Assembly: GCF_035594125.1 (NCBI RefSeq) | Contig: NC_087192.1 | Location: forward strand, 13,300,501 to 13,364,500 | Reading direction: 5' to 3' | Length of the DNA: 64,000 nucleotides | DNA from: Scylla paramamosain | Taxonomy: Eukaryota > Arthropoda > Malacostraca > Decapoda > Portunidae | Shown: in pieces, positions 1 to 11,779 of the stretch | Position numbering within the stretch: position 1 is the stretch's first letter | Layout: each line of letters begins with the position of its first letter | The notes under the pieces: generated by a model | Told to the model about the DNA's origin: nothing | Databases searched by the model: none | What the model saw: only the letters and a program-made list of their open reading frames with translations | Program-made: the position numbers and the translations under genes

Positions 1-895
1 TTTTCACATTCTTAGTTAGCAAAACCCCAAATAGCATGCGAAAGTAGCTTTATGTGGGAAAAAAATGACATTACCCGAAGTGTCTTTTGAGTGTTTTTTG
101 AGCGTGTTAGGCAATAAAGCACTAAAAAGCAAGGCAATCATATTACATTGGAATAAACTTAACTTTTACCAAGAACTTACCTTGAAGTGTTTTTCAGCTC
201 CTTACATACCAAATCGCTAAAACGCATGCAAAACACTCCTTTATGCAGAAGCAGAATAACATTACCAAAAACAAGTGTTTTTGAGTGTTTTTTATCATAT
301 TACCTATAAAAACGCTTAAATACATACAAAGATCCCTATATTTGGGAAGGGAAAGGACATTACGAGAAATGTTTTGAAGTTCTTTAAGTACCAAAACGTT
401 AAAACCTACAAATAACACTCTTTATAGAGAAAAAAAAAATAAATAAAATATTAGCATTTTTAGTTTTTGTTATTGATGTTCATAGGTACCAAGACGCCAA
501 AATTCAGCCAAAATTCAGGGAAATTATGTGGAAAAATTATGTGGAAAAAGTTAATTTTACCTTTTTTTCGGAGTTATGTACCAAACTATAAAGTGTATCC
601 ATAGCCACCTATTTGGGAAAATTTAACGACTTTACAAGAAAAGAAACCTATCTTTTTTTAGTGTTTTTCCGCATGTTAGGCACCAAAACGATAGATAATA
701 TGAAAGTCACTCTATATGGAAATCCAAAATAAAATTACTGAAAACGTGTCTTTTAAAAGATTTACGTACAAAAATGCTAAAACGGATGCAAACCAAACAA
801 TATGAAAAAATAGAATAACATTATCAGAAAAGTATATTTTGTGTTTTTTTGAGCTTGTTACATAAAAAAAAAACTTGCCTTTTAGTGTTTTTCAC
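1..895 (+). repeat. satellite HOR, start of block P (forward)
   Basis: Forward-orientation satellite with no gene. The GGTACC anchor lies near 485-490. Reverse-complement alignment to 35,587-36,456 keeps a constant coordinate sum of 36,457 at every point checked (for example gcatgc at 34-39 pairs with 36,418-36,423, and tgaaagtcac at 701 pairs with 35,747-35,756), so this pairing is almost free of indels. The same variant, with a gatgttcatagg anchor and gaagcag in place of gaaacag, recurs at about 17,040-17,930 (direct) and 52,000-53,000 (inverted). Forward polarity ends between 871 and 896. Confidence 0.85.
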
Positions 896-1370
896 ACGCA
901 TTTAGTAAGGTTGTTCTGTTTCTCAATTAATAGTGTTATTCATGAGTTTCAGCATTTTGGTATCTAGGAAAATTCTCCATATACACGAGTTTTTGCGTTT
1001 TTTGCCTTGTGTTTTTTTTGAACTATAAAACATTCATTATACACTTTTCTTGCAATGTCCCTTTGTTTCCCAATATAGAGTGCTTTGTATCAATATTTGC
1101 GTTTTTTTGTAGGTAACAAGCTCAAAAAAACTCAAAATATACATTTCTGGTAATGTTTTTCTGCTTCTTAATGTTGGATGGTTTGCATCAGTTTTAGCGT
1201 TTTTCTACGTAAAACACTGAGAAGACACGTTTTCAGTAATTTTCTTTTGGATTCCCACATATAGTGAGTTCCTTATTATTTATCGTTTTGATGCCTAACA
1301 TGCTGAAAAACACTCAAAAGACAGATTTCTGGTAAGGTCTTTCATTTCCTCATATGCGAGGCCTTGCATG
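896..1370 (-). repeat. satellite patch in flipped orientation
   Basis: Here the top strand changes to the reverse reading of the satellite. It shows acgcatttagtaagg, then gttctgtttctc, then a gagtttcagcattttgg segment, phrases otherwise found only in the right arm. Forward reading resumes at tcttttgagt (1,371). About 1,150-1,370 is the reverse complement of 35,129-35,350, as expected for paired arms. About 896-1,115 runs in the same direction as its positional partner at 35,372-35,590. Confidence 0.8.
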
Positions 1371-4300
1371 TCTTTTGAGTGTTTTTGAACGTGTTGCGCA
1401 ATAAAGCACTAAAAGGAAGGGCAATCACATTACATGGGAATAAAACCAAATTTTACCAAGAACTTGCCATTAAGTGTTTTTTTGAGCTCCTTACATACCA
1501 AAACGCTAAAACGCATGCAAAATACATTTGATGGAGAAACCGAATAATATTACCAAATCCATGTATTTTGAGTATTTTTGATCATGTTATCTATAAAAAA
1601 CGCTTAAATACATGCAAAGAACCTTATGTTTGGGAAACGAAAGGACATTACGAGAAACGTGTCTTATGAGTGTTTTTTAAGTTCTTTCAGTACCTAAAAG
1701 CTAAAACCCACAAATAACACTCTTTATTTAGAAAAAAAATAATAATAAACAAAAAATAAAAAATATGCTTTTTTTTTTTTGTTATTTATCTTTATAGGTA
1801 CCGATATGCCAAAATTCTGCCAAAATTCAGGGAATTTATTTGGAAAAAAGAACATTAGCAAAAAAGTTAATTATATCTTTCTTTTTTTTTCGGATTGTTA
1901 TGTACCAAACCCTAAAGTGCTTGCAAAGCCACCTATATAGGGAAGTTAAACGACTTTACCAGAAACCTGTCTTTTCAGTGTTTTTCAGCATGTTAGGCAC
2001 CAAAACGATAAATAATATGGAAGTCAGTCAATATGTAAATCCAAAAGAAAATTACTGAAATGTGTCTTTTCAGTGTTTTACGTAGAAAAACGCTAAAGCG
2101 GATGCAAACCAACCTATATAAAGAAATTGAATAACATTACCAAAAAGATATATTTCGAGTGTTTTTGAGATTGTTACCTACAAAAAAAAGCAAAAATGGA
2201 TGTAAAGCACTCTATATTAGGAAACAAAAGGACATTACGAGAAACGTGTATAATGAGTGTTTTATAGTTTTAAAAGAACCACAAGGCAATAAACGCAAAA
2301 ACTCGTGTATATAGAGAAATTTCTTACATATGAAAAAAAGATGAAATGCATGAATAACACTTTTAATCGATAAACAGAACTACCTTACCAAATTGTGTAT
2401 TTTGAGTGTTTTTTACATTCTTAGTTACGAAAATGCCAAATTACATGCGAAACTACCTTCATGTGGGAAAAAAAAATGACTACCAAAAAAGTGTCTTTTT
2501 AGTGTTTTTGAGCGTGATATGCAACAAAGCACTAAAAAGCACAACAATCACATTACATGGGAATAAAACCAACTTTTACGAAGAACTTGCCTTTAAGTGT
2601 TTTTTAACTCCTTACATACCAAATCGCTAAAACGCATGCAAAACACCCTTTATGTAGAAACAGAATAACATTACGAAAAACATGTATTTTGAGTGTTTTT
2701 GATCATGTAACCTATAAAAACGCTTAAATACATGTAAAGAACCCTATGTTTTTATAACAAAAGGACATTACGAAAATCGTGTATTATGAGTGTTTTTAAG
2801 TTCCTTAAGTACCAAAAAGCTAAAACCCACAAATAACACTTTATAGAGAGAATTTTTTTTTTTGTTATTCATCTTCATAGGTACCGACATGCCAAATTTC
2901 TGGCAAAATTCATGGAAATTTTGTAAAAAAAAATCATCATAAAAAATAATATTTGATTTTTTCCGGACTTATATATTAACCTTGAAGTGCAGGAAAATCC
3001 TCCTATATGGGGAAATTACACGACTTTACCAGAAACCTGTCTTTTGAGTGTTTTTCAGCAATTTCAAAAATATTACTGAAAACGTGTCTTTCAGTGATTT
3101 ACGAAGAAAACCGCTAAAACGAAGGTAAACCAACCAATATGAAGAAATATAATAACATTACCAAAAAGATATATTTTGATGTGTTTTTGAGCTTGTTACC
3201 TACAAAAAATGCAAAAATGGAAGGAAAGCACTTTATATTGGCAAAGAAAAGGACATTACGAGAAACGTGTATGAGTGTTTTATAGTTTGAGAAGAACCAC
3301 AAGGTAAAAAACTCAAAAACTCGTGTACATAAAGAAGTTTCTGACATACCAAAAAGTTGAAACTCATGAATAAGACTTTTAATTTTGAAACATAAATACT
3401 TACCAAATGTGTGTATTAGAAAAGTTTCTTACATACCAAAATGCTGAAAATCATGAATAACACTTTTAATTAAGAAATAGAACAACCTTACTAAATGCCT
3501 GTGTTTTGAGTTTTTTTTCACATTCTTAGTTACCAAAACCCCAAATTCCATGCAAAACTAGCTTTATGTGGGAAAACAAATGATATTACCAGAAAAGTGT
3601 CTTTTGAGTGTTTTTGAGCGTGTTATGCAATAAAGCACTAAAAAGCAGGGCAATCACATTACATGGGAATAAAAACAACTTTTACCAAGAACTTGCCTTT
3701 AAGTGTTTTTGAGCTCATTACATACCAAAACGCTAAAATGCATGCAAAAAACCTTTTATGGAGAAACAAAATAAGATTACCAAAAACATATATTTTGAGC
3801 TTTTTTGATCATGTTATCTATAAAAACGCTCAAATACATGCAAAGAACCTTATGTTTGCGAAACGAAAGGACACTACCAGAAATGTGTATTATAGGTGTT
3901 TTTAATTTCCTTAAGTACCAAAAAGCTAAAACCCACAAATAAGACTCTTTATCTAGAAAAAAAAAAGTAAGAAAATGAAAAAAATAGGATTTTTTTTTGT
4001 TATTTATCTTCATATGTACCGAGATGCCAAAATTCTAGGAAAATTCAAGACTATTATATGATAAAAGAAAATTATCAAAAAAGTTAGTTTTAGCTTTTTT
4101 CGGACTGTTATGTTCCAAACCCTAAAGTGCATCCAAAGACTTCTATATGAGGAAATTAAACGATCTTAACAGATATCTGTTTTTTGAGTGTTTTTCAGCA
4201 TGTTAGGCACCAAAACGATAAATAATAAGGAACTCAATCTATATGAGAATCCAAAAGAAAATTGTTGAAAACCTGTTTTTTATGTGTTTTACGTAGAAAA

Positions 4301-7300
4301 AAAACACTAAAACGGATGCAAACCAACCAATATCAAGAAATAGAAAAACATTACCAAAAAGGTATATTTTGAGTGTTTTTGAGCTTGTTACCTACAATAA
4401 ACGCGAAAATTGATGCAAAGCACTCTATATTAGAAAACAAAAGGACTTTTCAAGAAAAGTATATAAGTTTTTTTTTATAGTTCAAAAGAACCAAAAGGCA
4501 AAAAACACAAAAACTCGTGTATATGGAGAAGGTTCCTAGATACCAAAATGCTGAAACTCATGAATAACACTCTTAATTGAGGAACAGAACAACCTTACTA
4601 AATGTGTGTATTTTGAGTGCTTTTCACATTCTTAGTTACCAAAACCCCAAATTGCATGCTAAACAACCTTTATGTGAGAAAAAAATGACATTACCAGAAA
4701 AGTGTTTTTTAAGTGTTTCTGGGCGTGATAGGAAATGAAGCACTAAAAAGCAGGGCAATAATATTACATTGGAATAACACCAATTTATACCAAAAACTTG
4801 CGTTTAAGTGTTTTTGAGCTCCTTATATACCAAACCACTAAAATGCATGCAAAACAAACTTTATGGAGAAACAGAACATTACCAAAAAATTGTATTTTGA
4901 ATGTTTTTGATCATGTTATCTATAAAAACGCTTAACGTTTATCTATAAAAATGCAAAGAACATTATGTTTGAGAAACAAAAGGACATTTCGAGAAACTTG
5001 TATTATGAGTGTTTTTTTAATTTCCTTAAGTACCAAAAAGCTAAAACCCACAAATAAAATTCTTTATTTAGAAAATAAAAAATAAAAAAATAAAAAAATA
5101 GGAGTATTTAAGTTTTTTTTTTTTGTTATTCATATTCATAGGTACTGAGATGCCAAAATTCTGGCAATAAAAGAATATTATCAAAAAAGTTAATTTCAGC
5201 TTTTTTTTCGGACTGTTATGTACCAAACCCTAAAGTGCATGCAAAGCCTCCTATAATAGGAAATTAAACGATCTTACCAGAAATCTCTGTTTTGAGTGTT
5301 TTTTTTAGCATTGTTAAGCAGTAAAACGATAAATAATAAGGAACTCACTCTATATGGAAATCCAAAAACAAAGTTACTGAAAACGTGTCTTCTCAGTGTT
5401 TTACGTAGAAAAAACGCTAAAACGGATGCAAAGCAACCAATATCAAGAAATTGAAAAACGTTACTAAAAAGATATGTTTTGAGTGTTTTTCAGCTTGTTA
5501 TCTACAAAATACGCGAAAATTGATGCAAAGCACTCTATATTGGGAAACAAAAGGACATTGCAAGAAAAGTGTATAATGAGTGTTTTATAGTTCAAAAGAA
5601 CCACAAGGCAAAAAACGAAAAATCTCGTGTATATGGAGAGGTTTCCTAGATACAAAAATGCTAAAACTCATGTATAACACTCTTAATTGAGAAACAGAAC
5701 AATCTTAATAAATGCGTGTATTTTGAATGCTTTTCACATTCTTAGTTACCAAAACCCCAAATTGCATACGAAAATAGATTTGTTGGAAAAAAAAAAATGA
5801 CCACCAGAAAAGTGTCTTTTGAGTATTTTTGAGCGTGATAGGCTATAAAGCACTAAAAAGGAAGGCAATTACATTACATTGGAGGAAAACGCATTTTTAC
5901 CAAGAACTTGCCTTTAAGTGTTTTTTTTTAACTCCTTATATACCAAAACACTAAAACGCATGCAAAACACTCTTTATGGTTAAACAGAATAACATTACCA
6001 AAAACATGTATTTTGAGTGTTTTTGATCATGTTACCAATAAAAACGCTTAAATACATGCAAAGAACACTTTTTTGGGGAAATGAAAGGAGATTACGAGAA
6101 ACGTGTATTATGTGTTTTTAAGTTCATTAATTACCAAAAAGGTAAAAGCCACAAATAACACTCTTTATTGAGAAACAATAAATAAAAAAAAATACGATAT
6201 TTTTTTTTCATTCTTATTCATCTTCACAGGTAACGTGGTGCCAAAATTCGGGCAAAGTTCAGGAAATTATATGAAATAAGAACATTATCAAAAAAGTTAA
6301 ATTTAGCTTTTTTTTCGGACTGTTATGTACCAAACCCTTAAAGTGCATGCAAAGCCACCTATATGGAGAAATTAAACGTCTTTGCCAAAAAACTGTCTTA
6401 TGAGTGTTTTTCAGCATGTTAGGAACCAACACAAGAAAACCCAAGAAAGTCAATCTATATGGGAATCCAAAACAAAATTACTGAAAACGTGTCTTTTCGG
6501 TGTTTTACGTAGAAAACGCTAAAACAGATGCAAATCAACGAAAATAAAGAAATAGAATAACATTACCAAAAAGGTATATTTTGACTTTTTGAAATTGTTA
6601 CCTACAAAAACCGCGAAAATGGATGGAAAGCACTCTATATTGGGAAGCAAATGGACATTACGAGAAACGAGTATAATGAGTGTTTTATAGTTTCATAAGA
6701 ACCACAAGGCAAAAACCGCAAAAACTCGTGTATATAAAGAAGTTTCTTACATTCCAAAATGCTGAAACTCATGAATTAGACTTTTAATTGAGAAACAGAA
6801 GTATCTTATCAATTGTGAGTATTTTTAGTGTTTTTTCACATTCTAAGTTACGAAAATCCGAAATTACTAGCGAAACTAGTTTTATGTGGGAAAAAATGAC
6901 ATTACCAGAAGAATGTCTTTTGAGTGTTTTAGAGCGTGATATACAACAAAGCACTAAAAAGCAGAACAATCACATTACATGGGAATAAAACCAACTTTTA
7001 CCAAAAACATGCCTCTAAGTGTTTTTAACTCTTTACATAAGAAAACGATAAAACGCATGCAAAATACCCTTTATGGAGAAACAACATAACATTACTAAAA
7101 ACATGAATTTAAGTGTTTTTGATGATGTTACCTATAAAAACGCTTAAATACATGTAAAGAACCCTATGTTTGTGAAATGAATGGATATTACGAAAATTAT
7201 GTATTATGAGAGTTTTTAGGTTCCTTAAGTACCAAAAAGCTAATACACTTAAATAACACTCTTTATAGAGAAAAAAAAATATATAAAAAAATGAATCTCT

Positions 7301-7868
7301 TTTTTTTTTTGTTATTCATCTTCATAGGTACCGAGATGCTAGAATTTCTTGCAAAATTCAGGGAAATTTCGTAAAGAAAAAAAATTAACAAAAAAAATAA
7401 TTTTAGCTTTTTCCGCAGTTATGTAACAAACCCTGAAGTGCATGCAAAGGCACCTCTATGGGAAAATTACACGACTTTACCATAAACCTGTACCAGAAGC
7501 AATTTCAACAGTATTACTGAAAACGAGTCTTTTCGGAGATTTACAAAGAAAAACACTAAAACGGATGCAAGCCAACCAATATGGAGAAGTAGAATAACAT
7601 TACCAAAAATATATATTTTGAGTGTTTTTAAGCGTGTTACCTACAAAAAATGCAAAAATGGACGGAAAGAACTCTATATTAGGAAACAAAAGAACATTAC
7701 GAGAAATGAGGAAATATGAGTGTTTAATAGTTTCACAAGAACCACAAGGCAATAAACGCAAAAACTCGTGTATATAGAGAAGTTTCTTACATACCAAAAT
7801 GATGAAATGCATGAGTAACACTTTTAATCGAGAAACAGAACTACATTACAAAATTGTGTATTTTGAGT
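1371..7868 (+). repeat. satellite HOR, rest of block P (forward)
   Basis: Roughly six HOR units, with anchors near 1,800, 2,880, 4,015, 5,140, 6,227 and 7,326, spaced 1.08-1.13 kb. 1,371-1,780 pairs inversely with about 34,740-35,128 (sum 36,497), and about 6,200-7,860 pairs inversely with 30,861-32,500 (sum about 38,722). The sums differ by about 2.2 kb, or two HOR units, so the left copy is two units longer. About 2,300-6,200 also closely resembles 24,700-28,600 (for example a private gaatgcttttcac and ataggctataaagc at 5,710-5,850 and 28,110-28,240) and resembles 12,880-16,100. No gene is seen. Confidence 0.8.
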
Positions 7869-9526
7869 GTTATAGGTACCGAGATGCCAATATTCTGCCA
7901 AAATTCATGGAATTTATGTAGAAAAAAAGAGCATTACCAAAAAAGTTAATTATAGCTTTTTTTTCGGATTGTTATGTACCAAATCCTAAAGTGTATGCAA
8001 AGACACCTATATAGGGAAGTTAAACGATTTTAACAGAAACCTGTCTTTTCAGTGTTTTTCATCATGTTATGCACCAAAACGATAAATAATATGGAAGTCA
8101 CTCAATATGTGAATCCAAAAATAAAATTATTGAAAACGTGTCTTTTCAGTGTTTTACATAGAAAAACGCTAAAGCGGATGTTAACCAACCTATATGATGA
8201 AATAGAATAACATTACCAAAAATATATATTTTGAGTGTTTTTGAGCTTGTTACCAACAAAAAATGCAAAAATGGATGTAAAGTACTCTATATTAGGAAAC
8301 AAAAGGACATTACGAGAAACGTGTATAATGAGTATTTTATAGTTTTAAAAGAACCACAAGGCAATAAACGCAAAAACTCGTGTATATAGAGAAATTTCTT
8401 ACATACCGAAATGATGAAATGCATGAATAACACTTTTAATCGATAAACAGAACTACCTTACCAAATTGTGTATTTTGAGCGTTTTTCACATTCTTTGTTA
8501 CGAAAATGCAAAATTACATGCGAAACTATCTTCATGTGGGAAAAAAAATGACATTACCAAAAAAGTGTCTTTTTAGTATTTTTGAGCGTGATATGCAACA
8601 AAACACTAAAAAGCAGAACAATCACATTACATGGGAATAAAACCAACTTTTACGAAGAACTTGCCTTTAAGTGTTTTTTAACTCCTTACATACCAAATCG
8701 CTAAAACGCATGCAAAACACCCTTTATGGAGAAACAGAATAACTTTACCAAAAACATGTATTTTAAGTGTTTTTGATGATGTAACCTATAAAAACGCTTA
8801 AATACATGTAAAGAACCCTATGTTTGTATAACAAAAGGACATTACGAAAATCGTGTTTTATGAGTGTTTTTAAGTTACTCAAGTACCAAAAAGCTAAAAC
8901 CCACAAATAACACTCTTTATAGAGATATTTTTTTTTTTTTTTGTTATTTATCTTCATAGGTACCGAGATGCCAAAATTCTGGCAAAATTAATGGAAATAA
9001 AAAAAATAAATAAATAAATAATTTTAGCTTTTTTCCGGAGTTATGTACAAACCATGATGTGTATGCAAATCCACCTAAATGGGGAAATTACACGACTTCA
9101 CCAGAAACCTGTCTTTTGAGTGTTTTTTTCAGCAATTTCAACACTATTACTGAAAACGTGTCTTTTCAGTGATTTACGTAGAAAAACGCTAAAACGGATG
9201 TAAACCAACCAATATGAAGAAATAGAATAACATTACCAAAAAGATATATTTTAATGTGTTTTTGAGCTTACCTACAAAATATGCAAAAATGGATGGAAAG
9301 CACTTTATATTGGCAAAGAAAAGGACATTACGAGAAACGTGTATGAGTGTTTTATAGTTTTACAAGAACCACAAGGTAAAAAGCTCAAAAACTCGTGTAC
9401 ATAAAGAAGTTTCTTACATACCAAAAAGCTGAAACTCATGAATAACACTTTTAATTTTGAATAAGAAATACCTTACCAAATGTGTGTATTAGAAAAGTTT
9501 CTTACATAACAAAATGCTGGAAATCT
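7869..9526 (+). repeat. extra direct copy of the 12.39-14.04 kb segment
   Basis: The left edge is a deletion junction: one monomer stops at attttgagtgtt and continues straight into ataggtaccgag, omitting about half a HOR unit. From there the sequence follows 12,390-14,040 closely at an offset of about 4.52 kb (four HOR units). Shared private variants include catcatgttatgcacc, cgctaaagcgg, aatcgataaacag, and acaaggtaaaaagctc near 9,370 and 13,893. The right edge is near 9,526, where acataacaaaatgctgg jumps to another monomer. Confidence 0.75.
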
Positions 9527-11600
9527 GTCTTTTGAGTGTTTTTCAGCAATTTCAACAATATTACTAAAAACGTGTCTTTTCGGTGTTTTACGTAGAAAAA
9601 CGCTAAATCGGATGCAAACCAACCAATATGAAAAAAAAATAGAAAAACATTACCGAAAAGGTATATTTTGAGTGTTTTTTAGCTTGTTACCTACAAAAAA
9701 GGTGAAAATGGATGCAAACCACTCCCTATTGGGAAACAAAAGAACATTACGAGAAACGTGTATAATGAGTGTCTTATTATTTTCGAGCAAAAGAACTTGT
9801 GGTTCACAAGAACCACAAGGCAAAAAACGCAAAAACTCGTGTATATAAAGAAGTTTCTTAGATACCAAAATGCTCAAACTCATGAATAACAATATTTATT
9901 GAGAAAAAGAAAAACCTTACCGAAAGCCTGTATTTTCAGTGTTTTTCACATTCTTAGCAAAATCCCAAATACCATGCGAAACTAGCTTTATGTTGTAAAA
10001 AAATGACATTACCAGAAGTGTCTTTTGAGTGTTTTTGAGCGTGTTAGGCAATAAAGCACTAAAAAGCAGGGCATTCACATTACATGGGAATAAAACCAAC
10101 TTTGACCAAGAACTTGCCATTATGTGTTTTTGAGCTCCTTACATACCAAAACGCTAAAACGCATGCAAAACACTCCTTTATGGAGAAGCAGAAAAACATT
10201 ACAAAAAACATGTGTTCTAAGTGTTTTTGATCATGTTACCTATAAAAACGCTTAAATACAAGCAAAGAAACCTATCTTTCGGAAACGAAAGGACATTACG
10301 AGAAACGTGTATTATGACTGTTTTTAAGTTCCTTAAGTACCAAAACGTTAAAACCAACAAATAACACTCTTTAAAGAGAAAAAATAAATAAATAAATAAA
10401 AAATTGCATTTTTTTTGTATTGATATGCATAAGTACCGAGATGCCAAAATTCTGCCAAAATTCAGGGAATTTATGTGGAAAAAAAGAACATTATCAAAAA
10501 AGTTAATTATAGTTTTTTTTCGGATTGTTATTTACCAAACCCTAAAGTACATGCAAAGCCACCTATATGAGAAAATTAAACGAGTTTACCAGAAACCTGT
10601 CTTTTCAGTGTTTTTCAGCATGTTAGGCACTAAACCGATAAATAATATGAAAGTCAGTCAATATGTGAATCCAAAACAAAATTACTGAAAACGTGTCTTT
10701 TCAGTGTTTCACGTAGAAAAAAACGCTAAAAGGGATGCAAAGCAATAAATATGAAGAAATAGAATAACATTACCAAAAAGTGTTTTTGAGCTTTTTACCT
10801 ACGAGAAACTCTAAAATGGATGTAAAAGCACTCTATATTGGGAAGCAAAAGGACATTTAGAGAAACATGTATAATGATTGTTTTATAGTTTCACAAGAAC
10901 CACAAGACAAAAAACGCAAAAACTTGTGTATATAGAGAAGTTTCTTACATACCTAAATGCTAAAACTCATGAATAACACTTTTAATTGAGAAACAGAACT
11001 ACCTTACCAAATGTGTGTATTTTGAGTGTTTTTCACATTCTTAGTTACGAAAATCCCAAATTACATGCGTTACTAGCTTTATGTGGGAAAAAAATGACAT
11101 TATCAGAAAAGTGTCTTTTGAGTGTTTTTAAGCGTGATATGCAACAATGCACTAAAAAACAGAATAATCACATTATATAGGAATAAAACTAACTTTTAAG
11201 AAGAAATTGCCTTTAAGTGTGTTTAACTCCTTACATACCAAAATGCTAAAACGCATGCAAAACACCCTTTATGGAGAAACAGAATAACATTACCAAAAAC
11301 ATGTATTTTGAATGTTTTTTATCATGTTACCCATAAAAACGCTTAAATACATGCAAAGAACACTATGTTTGTGAAACAAAAGGACATGTAAAAAAAAAAA
11401 ATTAGCTTTTTTCCGGAATTATGTACCAAACCCAGAAGTGCATGCAAAGCCACCTATATGGGGAAATTACAAGACTTTACCAGAAATCTGTCTTTTGAGT
11501 GTTTTTCAGCAATTTCAACAATATTACTAAAAACGTGTCTTTTCAGTGATTTACGAAGAAAAAAGCTAAAACGGATGCAAACCAACCAATATGAAGAAAT
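9527..11600 (+). repeat. satellite HOR, outer part of block Q (forward)
   Basis: Forward satellite pairing inversely with about 59,391-61,430 at a constant sum near 70,977. It carries a 10-bp-stem hairpin variant at 9,796-9,819. An internal deletion at about 11,385 (aaaggacatgt into an A-run and then ttagctttttt) skips from one monomer to two monomers further on. The same deletion is seen in the right arm near 59,575, so it predates the arm duplication. Only repeat-derived frames are present. Confidence 0.8.
9796..9819 (+). repeat. 10-bp-stem hairpin variant
   Basis: CTTGTGGTTC, loop ACAA, GAACCACAAG: a perfect 10 bp inverted repeat in the double-monomer interval of the HOR. Most HOR units keep only the right half (gaaccacaagg); here a 3' aagacac and ttttcg-gcaaaagaa variant precedes it. 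Mirror partner at 61,158-61,181. Confidence 0.9.
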
Positions 11601-11755
11601 AGAATAACATTACCAAAAAGGTATATTTTCAGTGTTTTTGAGCTTGTTACCTAGAAAAAACACGAAAATGAATGGAAAGCACTCCCTATTGGGAAAGAAA
11701 AGGTTATTACGAGAAACATCTATAATGAGTGTCTTATTATTTTCGGGTAAAAGAA

Positions 11756-11779
11756 CTTGTGGTTCACAAGAACCACAAG
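11756..11779 (+). repeat. 10-bp-stem hairpin variant
   Basis: Same perfect stem and ACAA loop. Mirror partner at 58,327-58,350. Confidence 0.9.
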
